DNA of 64,000 bases from the NCBI GenBank assembly GCA_963589425.1, contig CAVAKZ010000002.1, forward strand, positions 1 through 64,000, written 5' to 3'. The notes beneath the pieces are model-generated. The model did no database searches. It was not told where the DNA came from and was given only the letters and a program-made list of their open reading frames with translations. Numbering within the stretch: position 1 is the stretch's first letter; each line of letters opens with the position of its first letter. The position numbers and the translations under genes are program-made. The DNA is from CAKRJP01 sp963589425 (GTDB taxonomy: Bacteria; Bacillota; Clostridia; Lachnospirales; Lachnospiraceae). This document shows, one piece after another, positions 26,305-34,930 of the stretch.

Positions 26305-27534
26305 TTAGCTTTCCAACTCTCCTAGACATCCTCTGTAGGCAATCTCTGCAAATGCTGCTGAAGCCCTTGCTAGCACACTGTCATCAAACTGATAGTCCGG
26401 GCTGTGTAATCCTGGGATTTCTGCTTTTTCTTTAGGTCTTATTCCAATAAACATATAGACAGATGGGACCCTCTCACTATACTCAGAAAAATTTTCACCC
26501 CCAAGATTATCTTCCTCTATGATATAAACATTTTCCTTTCCCAGAACCTCAGCCGCCGCTTCTTTTACCCCATCAAGAAGCTTCGCCGCATTACAAACGC
26601 CTTCCCCAAAGCTTTCTATGTGACTATCATAACACGTTCCGTAAATTTGGCATACCGCCTTCGTGATCTTTTCTATCTCTTCTCCCATCTTATCCAAAAC
26701 CTCTTTCTTTACCGCCCGCATGGTTCCCCCAACTTCACAGGATTCCGGAATAATATTGTGGACCTTTTTGTCTCCTGCCTGCATATAGGTGACAGATAAT
26801 ATTCCCGGTTCCGTGCCGCTGATTTTTCTGGTAAGAATAGAAGGCAGCTGCTGATAAAGTTCATTGGCCGCCGCAATAGGATCATGGCTTTGCTCCGGCC
26901 AGGAAGCATGGCCCTTCTTACCAATGATTTTGACATCGAATTTTCCCACACAGCCAAAGGCGTATCTTCTTGCAATTCCGATTTTTCCGCTTTCTATAGA
27001 TGGCCAGCCGTGGGCAGCAAATGCCATATCCACATTCTCCAAAATGCCATCCTTATGAATTAGGGCAGAAGCCCCTTTTCCAACTTCTTCCCCAGGCTGA
27101 AAGATAAACTTCACCTGACCATATAAGTCGTCCTGAATCTCAGACAAAATCATAGCAGCTCCAATAAGCCAGGTGGCGTGGCCATCGTGACCACAGGCAT
27201 GCATACAGCCTGGATTTTTGGATTTGTAGCTGGAGTTTCCCGGCTCTTCTACAGGAAGGGCATCAATATCCGCCCGAAGAAGCACTGTCTTTCCCTTTCC
27301 CTTTTTCCCCTTCAGCAAAGCTATAATCCCACTGCCTTCCGCTGCATGTTCCCTAATCTCAAGTCCGGGAATCTTTTTAAGTTCACCACATATAATATCG
27401 TGAGTTTTTGGAAGATCCACTCCAAGCTCAGGAAACTGATGCAGCTCATGGCGAATACGGATTAATTCCGGCGCGATTTTTTCTGCTGTTTTTTTTATTT
27501 GCTCCACCACGGGGCTCTCTTCTGCAAATTCCAT
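26305..27534 (-). CDS. M20-family metallo-amidohydrolase (N-acyl amino acid deacylase type)
   Basis: 409 residues. Shows the M20D pattern: 'IRHELHQFPELG' at the N-terminus, 'RADIDALPVEE', the zinc-binding 'MHACGHDGHATW', 'FQPGEEVGKGA' with the catalytic Glu, and the late 'GGENFSEYSERVPS'. Related proteins (YxeP, AmhX, HipO, IAA-amino-acid hydrolases) hydrolyse N-acyl amino acids. It is followed directly by the PatB C-S lyase and preceded by an amino-acid ABC transporter, so N-acetyl-S-substituted cysteines are an attractive substrate. It could instead act on other acylated amino acids or peptides. Confidence 0.87.
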   Translation of the reverse strand: MEFAEESPVVEQIKKTAEKIAPELIRIRHELHQFPELGVDLPKTHDIICGELKKIPGLEIREHAAEGSGIIALLKGKKGKGKTVLLRADIDALPVEEPGNSSYKSKNPGCMHACGHDGHATWLIGAAMILSEIQDDLYGQVKFIFQPGEEVGKGASALIHKDGILENVDMAFAAHGWPSIESGKIGIARRYAFGCVGKFDVKIIGKKGHASWPEQSHDPIAAANELYQQLPSILTRKISGTEPGILSVTYMQAGDKKVHNIIPESCEVGGTMRAVKKEVLDKMGEEIEKITKAVCQIYGTCYDSHIESFGEGVCNAAKLLDGVKEAAAEVLGKENVYIIEEDNLGGENFSEYSERVPSVYMFIGIRPKEKAEIPGLHSPDYQFDDSVLARASAAFAEIAYRGCLGELES

Positions 27535-27616
27535 AATAACCCTCCTATATATTCATTATCTTCTTTTCCTGCAGTTATTATACACAAGACATGAGATATT
27601 TGCATTTAGCGATAAA

Positions 27617-27655
27617 CAAAAAGGATCTGCACAAAGACTGTACAGACCCCTTAAA
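27617..27655 (-). terminator. Terminator of the amino-acid ABC operon
   Basis: AAGGGGTCTGTACA and TGCAGATCCTT pair with one bulge and run into TTTTTG on the minus strand, just after the ATPase stop. It separates the transporter from the M20/PatB unit. Confidence 0.65.
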
Positions 27656-27659
27656 ATTT

Positions 27660-28418
27660 CTATTTTCGATTAACAAAATTCAAAAACTGCTGAAGTCTCG
27701 CATTTTGCGGATGATCAATGATTTCCTCCGGACTGCCATCTGCCGCAATCCTTCCCTCATCCATAAACAAGATTCTGCTTGCCACTTCTCTTGCAAAACC
27801 AATCTCATGAGTTACAAGAATCATTGTGGTTCCTTCTTCTGCAAGAGATTTAATGGTATTTAATACCTCTCCCACCAGCTCCGGATCCAAAGCGGAGGTA
27901 GGTTCATCAAACAAAACCACATTAGGATTTACTGCCAAGGCTCTTGCAATGGCAACCCTCTGCTGCTGCCCTCCGGAAAGCTTGGATGGATAAAAATCTT
28001 TTCGATCCAGCATTCCTACTTTCTTCAATAAGTCTAATGCGATCTTTTCAGCTTCACTCTTTGATTTCTTCTGTACAACAGTCAAAGCTTCCATCACATT
28101 TTCAAGAGCAGTCTTATTCTTGAATAAATTATATCCCTGAAATACCATGGAAGAATGCTTCCGCAGTTCAATGACGTCTTTCTTTGTATGGTGCTCTGCA
28201 TCCACACATGCATCTCCAATTGTGATCTTTCCCTTGGTTGGCACTGTTAGATAATTCAGGCATCTAAGTAAAGTTGACTTCCCGGTTCCTGAGGGTCCAA
28301 GAATGGCTATTACTTCATTTTTATTGATGGTAAGATTGATATCTGATAGGACTTTTGTGTCAGAATCAAATTCTTTATACAAGTGTTCAATCTTTACAAG
28401 CTGTGTCTCTGTTCCCAT
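27660..28418 (-). CDS. Polar amino acid ABC transporter ATP-binding protein (GlnQ type)
   Basis: 252 residues. Walker A 'GPSGTGKST', Q-loop 'VFQGYNLF', signature 'LSGGQQQRVAIARAL', Walker B 'VVLFDEPTSALDPE' and H-loop 'LVTHEIGFAREV' are complete and have the GlnQ/TcyN form. It powers the single permease and the binding protein encoded immediately upstream (26 bases apart). The amino acid carried is not evident; neighbouring M20 and PatB genes hint at sulfur-containing amino acids or their conjugates. Confidence 0.92.
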   Translation of the reverse strand: MGTETQLVKIEHLYKEFDSDTKVLSDINLTINKNEVIAILGPSGTGKSTLLRCLNYLTVPTKGKITIGDACVDAEHHTKKDVIELRKHSSMVFQGYNLFKNKTALENVMEALTVVQKKSKSEAEKIALDLLKKVGMLDRKDFYPSKLSGGQQQRVAIARALAVNPNVVLFDEPTSALDPELVGEVLNTIKSLAEEGTTMILVTHEIGFAREVASRILFMDEGRIAADGSPEEIIDHPQNARLQQFLNFVNRK

Positions 28419-28443
28419 AATGATTAATCTTCCTGACTTTTAA

Positions 28444-29292
28444 TTATTTCTGAATCAACTGTGTCATATCTGCATACATCCACTTTTCAGTAATTTCTGC
28501 AACAGTTCCGTCATCTAACATTTCCTGAATCACTTCATCCAATTTCTCCTTAATTGCCTCTCCTCTTTCTGTCTTAGGAAGGAAGTAAGCTACGTTATTT
28601 GCCATAAGGTCTTCATCAAAGAAACGGAAGTCTGCTTCTTCATGATTGTGGGTAAATGCATTTACATTGGTTGTAGTATTGGCATAAGCATCGATTCTTC
28701 CATTACTTAAATCGCTCATACCAATGGCACTGTCTTCGTAAAGTGTTACAGTGAATCCTTTTTCATCTGCCAGACCTTCAATAATGGTCTGGGCTGCCTG
28801 TCCGTTGGTGCATCCAATGGTTTTTCCTTTTAAATCATCCAGTGTCTCATAATCAGAATCACTATTTACGATAACACACTGAGCATCTCCATAGTATGGA
28901 ATTGTTGCATTGTATTTATCAGTTCTTTCTTCCTTTACTGCAAAACAGTTCGCTGCAACATCTGCACGCTCTGTGTCAAGCTCTCCCCAGAGAGAATCGA
29001 AGGCTGCCTGCTTTACTTCTACTTCCCAACCGGTACGTTCTTCAATTTCAGCCCACATCTCAGCATCAATACCTGTCCAAGTGCCATCGTCAGCAAGAAG
29101 ACTGTAAGGTTCACCGGTACCGGCTGTTACAACGGTGACTTTGTCAATATCTGTTGAATCTGAAGATGTTGGCGCTGCGGTTGACTCAGCCTTAGTGCTG
29201 GAATCATCTGACTTTGAGCTACTTCCACATCCTACTACAGTAGCTACTGTCATTGCAGTAACTAACAAGGTCGCTAATACACGTTTTTTCAT
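28444..29292 (-). CDS. Amino acid ABC transporter substrate-binding lipoprotein
   Basis: 282 residues. Lipobox VVGC with Cys22 after a typical signal peptide, then a Ser/Thr-rich linker. The SBP family-3 fold is shown by 'GTWTGIDAEMWAEIEERTGWEVEV', 'AADVAANCFAVKEERTDKYN' and 'IGCTNGQAAQTIIEGL'. Ends in 'DDGTVAEITEKWMYADMTQ', as usual for cystine/polar amino acid binders. The ligand is not determined. Lies between the permease and ATPase genes of the same operon. Confidence 0.9.
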   Translation of the reverse strand: MKKRVLATLLVTAMTVATVVGCGSSSKSDDSSTKAESTAAPTSSDSTDIDKVTVVTAGTGEPYSLLADDGTWTGIDAEMWAEIEERTGWEVEVKQAAFDSLWGELDTERADVAANCFAVKEERTDKYNATIPYYGDAQCVIVNSDSDYETLDDLKGKTIGCTNGQAAQTIIEGLADEKGFTVTLYEDSAIGMSDLSNGRIDAYANTTTNVNAFTHNHEEADFRFFDEDLMANNVAYFLPKTERGEAIKEKLDEVIQEMLDDGTVAEITEKWMYADMTQLIQK

Positions 29293-29373
29293 AATACATT
29301 TTCTCCTCTTTTGTAAATACTTAAACTAGATATTACTCTATATCTTAAGGGCGTTTTCCCTGTAAGATCCCAT

Positions 29374-30036
29374 TTAATACATATTTGCACACTTCTTTTC
29401 CAATAACTTGTGTAAGATTCCAAGGACAAATATGATGATCCAATATACCAGCATAACTGCCGCATAAATTTCAAAATAGCGGAAGGTTCTGGCTCCTTCG
29501 ATTTTTGCTGCTCCCATAACATCCGGAACTCCCAGCATAAAAGCTAATGATGTCATCTTAATCAAGTTGATCACATCATTAAAAAGTGGTGGTAAGGCCA
29601 CTCTCACTGCCTGGGGAATGATAATTCTTGTCACCAGTTGAAAATTTGTCATTCCCAGGGAATAAGCCGCTTCTTTTTGTCCCTCATCCACAGAAAGCAG
29701 GGCGCCTCTGATGCTTTCTGACATAAAGGCTCCTTCATTCATGCTCATAACCACTGCAACTGCTATAAGAGGGGTCATATCCCGCACCAGGGCACTGTAC
29801 AAGGCCACTCCATAGTAGAAAAAATACAGCTGCGCAACTACCGGCGTTCCTCTCATAATGGATACATAAACTCTTGTTAATTGATATAAAACCGGAATCT
29901 TGTAATAACCAATGACTGCAATGATCACTCCAACCAGCAAGGCAAATATTGTGGCTGCTACGGTAAGTTCAAAAGTTACATTGACCTTACTTGCAATAAT
30001 TGGAAGTACTTCCATAAAATAACTTACTTTAAACAT
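29374..30036 (-). CDS. Amino acid ABC transporter permease (HisM/TcyL type)
   Basis: 220 residues, about five hydrophobic helices. 'TFELTVAATIFALLVGVIIAVIGYY', 'YVSIMRGTPVVAQLYFFYYG' and the EAA loop 'EAAYSLGMTNFQLVTRIIIPQAVRVALPP' are classic for polar-amino-acid permeases. First gene of the transporter operon, divergent from the double-cubane reductase across a 192-bp AT-rich promoter region. A homodimer is expected since only one permease is present. GGAGTAAGTTAAG precedes the ATG. Confidence 0.9.
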   Translation of the reverse strand: MFKVSYFMEVLPIIASKVNVTFELTVAATIFALLVGVIIAVIGYYKIPVLYQLTRVYVSIMRGTPVVAQLYFFYYGVALYSALVRDMTPLIAVAVVMSMNEGAFMSESIRGALLSVDEGQKEAAYSLGMTNFQLVTRIIIPQAVRVALPPLFNDVINLIKMTSLAFMLGVPDVMGAAKIEGARTFRYFEIYAAVMLVYWIIIFVLGILHKLLEKKCANMY

Positions 30037-30228
30037 CTTAACTTACTCCAGACTTCCCTGTAGATTTTCCTCTTCAACTCCAAAAGTTTAACATTGATTA
30101 AAAAATGATAAAAATTGATTTTTATTATAAATATATATGTTCTATCTATTTGTTTATCCCTATCGGCAGGGATAAAATTTTCTTAACTGTATTAATAAAA
30201 ATACTCACGAAAGAACGAGGTAAGGAAA

Positions 30229-31380
30229 ATGGAAATTATTAAAGATCTCCCAGAAGTATTTGAGGAATTCGCAGAGCAGAGGCAGAAATCATTTCTTGCG
30301 GTAAAGGACTTAAAAGACAAAGGAATTCCGGTTGTCGGCTCCTACTGTACTTATTTTCCAAAGGAAATCGCCATGGCAATGGGGGCTGCTACTGTCAGTC
30401 TCTGTTCTACATCAGACGAAACAATCCCTGCAGCAGAGCAAGACCTTCCAAGAAACTTATGTCCACTGATCAAATCCAGCTACGGATTTGCCAAGACCGA
30501 CAAGTGTCCATTTTTTTATTTTTCCGATGTGGTAGTAGGAGAAACTACCTGCGATGGCAAAAAGAAGATGTACGAGTATATGGGTGATTTCAAAGACGTA
30601 TTTATTATGGAACTGCCAAATACCCAGAGAGAGGAAGCTCTTGCTCTTTGGAAAAATGAAATTATCCGCTTTAAGGAATATCTGGAAAATAAATTTGAAG
30701 TGACCATTACAGAAGAACAGATTAGAGAAGCTGTCAAATTAGAGAACCAGGTTCGCTCTTCCTTAAAAGGCCTTTATCAGGTAATGAGACATGATCCGGC
30801 ACCGATTAAGGGCCATGATCTTTTCCGTGTTCTCTACGGAAGCACCTTCAAATTAGACCGGACCCTGATCGCTCCAGAGGTGGATGCTTTGACTGCCAAG
30901 ATTGAAAAAGAATATGCCCAGGGCAAAAGAGAAGACAAAAAACCAAGAATCTTAATTACCGGATGTCCTATCGGTGGTGCTACAGAAAAAGTCATTGATG
31001 CAGTGGAAAATAACGGAGGCATTGTGGTAACCTTCGAAAACTGCTCCGGTGCAAAATCCATCGATCGAATGATTGATGAAGATGCAGAAGATATATATCA
31101 GGCAATTGCAGAGCGTTACCTGTCCATCGGATGTTCTGTAATGACCCCAAATCCTAACCGTCTGGAGCTTCTTGGAAGACTGATTGACGAGTACAAGGTA
31201 GACGGAGTTCTTGAAATGACCCTTCAGGCCTGTCATACTTACAATGTAGAGACCCTTGCCATCCGCCGTTTTGTCAATAACGAAAAAGGCATTCCATATA
31301 TGAATGTGGAAACGGATTATTCACAGACCGATGTGGGCCAGCTAAATACAAGGATTTCTGCATTTATTGAAATGTTATAA
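30229..31380 (+). CDS. 2-hydroxyacyl-CoA dehydratase-family protein, double-cubane-cluster reductase type
   Basis: 383 residues. Belongs to the HgdB/BcrC/FldB family that binds low-potential Fe-S clusters; conserved Cys occur in 'GSYCTYFPKEIAMAMGA', 'NLCPLIKSSYGF', 'CPFFYFSDVVVGETTCDGK', 'ITGCPIGGATEK' and 'LQACHTYNVE'. It occurs as a single subunit with its activase and without the usual second dehydratase subunit or CoA-transferase. That matches the double-cubane-cluster proteins (DCCP) that reduce small molecules in an ATP-driven way rather than dehydrating CoA esters. The physiological substrate is unknown. 'GAACGAGGTAAGGAAA' precedes the ATG. Confidence 0.83.
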   Translation: MEIIKDLPEVFEEFAEQRQKSFLAVKDLKDKGIPVVGSYCTYFPKEIAMAMGAATVSLCSTSDETIPAAEQDLPRNLCPLIKSSYGFAKTDKCPFFYFSDVVVGETTCDGKKKMYEYMGDFKDVFIMELPNTQREEALALWKNEIIRFKEYLENKFEVTITEEQIREAVKLENQVRSSLKGLYQVMRHDPAPIKGHDLFRVLYGSTFKLDRTLIAPEVDALTAKIEKEYAQGKREDKKPRILITGCPIGGATEKVIDAVENNGGIVVTFENCSGAKSIDRMIDEDAEDIYQAIAERYLSIGCSVMTPNPNRLELLGRLIDEYKVDGVLEMTLQACHTYNVETLAIRRFVNNEKGIPYMNVETDYSQTDVGQLNTRISAFIEML

Positions 31381-31428
31381 AATATAGAATTATAGAGTTA
31401 TAAAGATAATAAATCTGAGGTACTGAAT

Positions 31429-32238
31429 ATGAACTATGTTGGAATTGATATTGGCTCCACCTGCGCCAAGACCATTGTTATGAATGACCAGAAGGAGATT
31501 ATTCAAGAATTTGTGCAGCCTACCGGATGGAGCAGCATAGACACTGCAGAAGAGATAAAAAACAGACTTTCTTCTGGGGGGATTGTCTTTGATACAGCCA
31601 AAGATCCCAGTTTGTCTTCTTCTGTCCCTTCCTCCTACTGCACAGCAACAGGATACGGTCGGGTCTCGGTGCCCTATGCAGATAAAACGATTACGGAAAT
31701 CACTTGCCATGCCAAAGGGGCGGTTTATCTATTTAAGGAGCCTAATCTTACGGTCATAGACATCGGAGGCCAGGATACAAAAATCATTCAGATCGAAAAT
31801 GGATTTGTAAAAGACTTTATCATGAATGACAAGTGCGCAGCCGGAACCGGCCGTTTTCTTGAAGTCATGGCCAACACCCTGTCCCTTCGGCCAAATGAGA
31901 TGTTCGATTTAGCCAGACTAGGGTCTGATACCACCATCAGTTCCATGTGCACCGTATTTGCAGAATCAGAAGTTATTGGGCTGATCGGAAAAGGAGAAAA
32001 GAAAGAAAATATCGCCTATGCAGTTGTGGATTCGACTATTCGAAAGGTAGCAGCCCAGCTAAACCGCATAACCCCTAATGCCGGGGTCTTCTGCCTAACC
32101 GGCGGATTATGTGAATGCACTTACATTAAAGAAGCCTTATCTAAGGAACTGGCAAAGGAAGTCATCTCCAGTCCAAAAGCCAGGTATGCAGGAGCTATCG
32201 GAGCCGCTCTCAGTGGATACCCACAAGGAAGAAAATAA
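31429..32238 (+). CDS. ATP-dependent activase of the dehydratase/double-cubane reductase (HgdC family)
   Basis: 269 residues with the ASKHA ATPase fold: phosphate loop 'GIDIGSTCAKTIVM', 'VIDIGGQDTKII', and adenosine motif 'LTGGLCECTYIKEAL'. The two [4Fe-4S] ligands that bridge the dimer are in 'NDKCAAGTGRFLEVMA' and 'SSMCTVFAESEVIGL'. It takes electrons from ferredoxin or flavodoxin and, on ATP hydrolysis, passes them to the partner encoded 48 bases upstream. A strong terminator follows, so the pair is a stand-alone two-gene unit. Confidence 0.9.
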   Translation: MNYVGIDIGSTCAKTIVMNDQKEIIQEFVQPTGWSSIDTAEEIKNRLSSGGIVFDTAKDPSLSSSVPSSYCTATGYGRVSVPYADKTITEITCHAKGAVYLFKEPNLTVIDIGGQDTKIIQIENGFVKDFIMNDKCAAGTGRFLEVMANTLSLRPNEMFDLARLGSDTTISSMCTVFAESEVIGLIGKGEKKENIAYAVVDSTIRKVAAQLNRITPNAGVFCLTGGLCECTYIKEALSKELAKEVISSPKARYAGAIGAALSGYPQGRK

Positions 32239-32255
32239 ACACATACAAAATATTA

Positions 32256-32298
32256 AAAATGGTAGTGTAAAACTTTTCCTTTACACTACCATTTTTTC
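32256..32298. terminator. Bidirectional terminator
   Basis: AAAATGGTAGTGTAAA and its perfect complement enclose an 8-base loop, with TTTTTT on the + strand and a T-rich run on the minus strand. It serves the activase (+) and the YfhO gene (-). Confidence 0.88.
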
Positions 32299-32305
32299 GA
32301 TTAAT

Positions 32306-34930
32306 TTAATTTTTATCTCCGACTCCAGTCTGCCGCAGGAGATTCAATTTCTTTTCATGCTTCTTTTCCAGGAAAATCCATAAGGCAAACACCAGAACCG
32401 CTCCTATAGAAAGGCAGCAACCGGTCTTAATTCCTGGCACTTTATAAATCAGTTTAATTTCATTGGTGCCTCTGGTTACCGGAATTACACTTAAGGCGTT
32501 GGCTCCTTCCTTAATCTCTACTTCCTCTCCATTTACCAGGGCTGTCCATCCCTCATCATATGGAATAGTAAGCAAAAGATTTCCTGTAGCTTCCTTACAT
32601 TCATAGGTTCCCTCTACGCATCCGTCTTCAAGTACATCCGGCTCAAATCCTTTTTCTTTCAGACGGTCTGTCACCTCTTCCAAGGTTTTTAGGTTCAGCT
32701 GATAGAAGAAGCTTCCTACATCCTCCGGACTTGCCCAAAAATCAGTGAAGGAAACCCTGTGAGACTGATTGACCTCTCCCACCGAAAAGGCTCTATAGCT
32801 AAGCCAGCAAGAATAGTCACACCTGTAAGTATCATCTATGTAAAGGCAGGTCTCAAGGTCTCCGATCCAGGATTCCATGGCTCCGTAAAGTATAGCATCC
32901 TCTCCCTGGGCCGGAAATTCATAAGACAAGACTCCGTCTGTCACCACCGGTTCTGCTTCCACTTTCTGGAACAATTCCACATCTTCTCCCAGGATTTTCG
33001 AAAACAACTGATTCTGAAATTCAAAAGGATCTACAGAATCTATATGCTCAAAAATCTGATCTGAAGCTGCCATGCCCAGTCCCAAGGCATAAGGATTTTC
33101 ATAGACTTGTTTTCCATTTACAGTTCCAAGGCTTTCCACTTTTTCAAGACCGGCGATGTCGTCCTGGGATAATACATAACGGATTCCAAACAAGGCATCT
33201 GAGGATAAGATTGGTTCTGTATAAACACTTAACTGATAATTATAGGAATATCCCAAGTCATGAATCAAAGTACTAAGTGCAGAATCATAGGTGGAAGAAT
33301 AATGAGCAATTCCATGATAACCGTAAGCCATAGACTCATTTAAGTAAGCCGAGCATCGACTCACAACATTGTCCCTCTTAGAGGAGGTTTCCATTCGATA
33401 GAAGCCCCCCTCTTCTTCTGCATATTCTTTCACAAGCTCTGCCTGCTGCTTAGCCTCTTTCACATAAGCCGGGAAGGCCTCTTCCGAAGAATTCCATTGA
33501 TAGTCATATACAAATGTCAGCACCCCATTTGCCAGCAATTCCCCACACAGTAAAATACACAAGGCGCCATGTCGAATTTTTTCCTGTTTAACAAGCAGGT
33601 AGATCAGCAGGTAAAGGATTAAACTAATTAAGGTTCCATAGAAGGTCTTGATCTCATATTCCTTCCACAAAAAATGAGAGACCAGAAAAGCAATCAAAAC
33701 ACCTCCAAAAACTGCTGTCATCTTCTGGGTTTTATGCAAGCTCTTATTCAATATTTTTCTCTGAACTATATCTTCCGAATCTTCCCAGGCAAGAATACCC
33801 TTAGCTGCCAGATAAAGCACCAAAAAGACCACAACAAAGCTATAGCGAAATTTAAAGCTTTCCACCCGGCGCACTCCACTCCAAATACAATCAAGAGGCA
33901 TATACCAGCAGCTAACAAACATAAACAACACTGCCACTGCAGATAAAATCTTTTCCTTTATCTCAATTCTTTTTGAGAAAAAATAATAGATAAAAAATCC
34001 AAGGAACAAAAGCCCGCAGTATAAAGACGCCGAAACTGCTATTGTTCCCAATCCAAATCCACGGAAAATATCAAAAAAAGATCCATAAAAATCCGGTTCA
34101 AAAATTGTTGGATCCCAAACGGATTTTCCATTTTGTAATCCCTTAAACACCGGATAGAATATAAGCATGCTGCCAAGAAGACCCAGAATCATAACTCCGG
34201 CACACTGAAAGCTGTCTGCAAAAAAATCCTTCCATTTTTTTATAGCTGATGCCTCGGATTCTTTAAACAAGGCCAAGAAGCGCTCATACAGATAATAGCA
34301 AACTCCAAAAAGACAGATCATATAGCCGGTGTACCAGTTGATCATAATAGAAAAGGCCACGCAGAAAAATAAAGGCACTTTTCTTTTTTCTCTTATAAAG
34401 CGATAGATGGCAAGCAGCAAAAGAGGCAAAAGAATTACTCCGTCCAACCACATAATATTAGAACACTGCAGCATGGTATATTGCATAAGACCGTAGCCCA
34501 CAGCCAGACCTGCTGCGGCTAAATCAGAAAGTTTTTCGAATCTTCCTTTCATAAATGCAAAGGCTGTAACTCCGGAGCTTGCCATCTTTAGCATAGTGAT
34601 TATAAAGACAAACAAAGGGATATGCTCTGCGTCAAAAAATAGGATCAGTAAATTAAAGGGGCTTGCCAGATAATAACCAAATAAGGCTACCAAAGACCCT
34701 CCCAGGGACTTGGAAAAAGAATAACCAAGCTGGGCCTTTCCCAGCAGTACATCTTTATAAAATGCAAAATAATCTGCATATTGGATCTCTTCATCCCACA
34801 AAAGATTTAATTTATCTCCAAAAGGATACAAGCCACTTAGGGCCTGAATAATCATATATAAAATTGCAATTGCGGCAAACACCATGATTGCCGCAATAAT
34901 TGTTTGTTTTTGTTGTTTTTCTTTATTCAT
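32306..34930 (-). CDS. yfhO: YfhO-family polytopic membrane glycosyltransferase-like protein
   Basis: 874 residues. An N-terminal block of about 12 hydrophobic helices (to about residue 460) is followed by a large extracytoplasmic domain and one last C-terminal helix. N-terminal 'SGLYPFGDKLNLLWDEEIQY' and 'YSFSKSLGGSLVALFGYYLASPFN' are typical of YfhO proteins (GT-C-like fold). In Bacillus and Staphylococcus, YfhO transfers sugar from undecaprenyl phosphate to lipoteichoic acid after CsbB loads the lipid. Here a CsbB-like enzyme overlaps it by 8 bases upstream, so the same division of labour is likely, though the acceptor polymer is unknown. Confidence 0.85.
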   Translation of the reverse strand: MNKEKQQKQTIIAAIMVFAAIAILYMIIQALSGLYPFGDKLNLLWDEEIQYADYFAFYKDVLLGKAQLGYSFSKSLGGSLVALFGYYLASPFNLLILFFDAEHIPLFVFIITMLKMASSGVTAFAFMKGRFEKLSDLAAAGLAVGYGLMQYTMLQCSNIMWLDGVILLPLLLLAIYRFIREKRKVPLFFCVAFSIMINWYTGYMICLFGVCYYLYERFLALFKESEASAIKKWKDFFADSFQCAGVMILGLLGSMLIFYPVFKGLQNGKSVWDPTIFEPDFYGSFFDIFRGFGLGTIAVSASLYCGLLFLGFFIYYFFSKRIEIKEKILSAVAVLFMFVSCWYMPLDCIWSGVRRVESFKFRYSFVVVFLVLYLAAKGILAWEDSEDIVQRKILNKSLHKTQKMTAVFGGVLIAFLVSHFLWKEYEIKTFYGTLISLILYLLIYLLVKQEKIRHGALCILLCGELLANGVLTFVYDYQWNSSEEAFPAYVKEAKQQAELVKEYAEEEGGFYRMETSSKRDNVVSRCSAYLNESMAYGYHGIAHYSSTYDSALSTLIHDLGYSYNYQLSVYTEPILSSDALFGIRYVLSQDDIAGLEKVESLGTVNGKQVYENPYALGLGMAASDQIFEHIDSVDPFEFQNQLFSKILGEDVELFQKVEAEPVVTDGVLSYEFPAQGEDAILYGAMESWIGDLETCLYIDDTYRCDYSCWLSYRAFSVGEVNQSHRVSFTDFWASPEDVGSFFYQLNLKTLEEVTDRLKEKGFEPDVLEDGCVEGTYECKEATGNLLLTIPYDEGWTALVNGEEVEIKEGANALSVIPVTRGTNEIKLIYKVPGIKTGCCLSIGAVLVFALWIFLEKKHEKKLNLLRQTGVGDKN

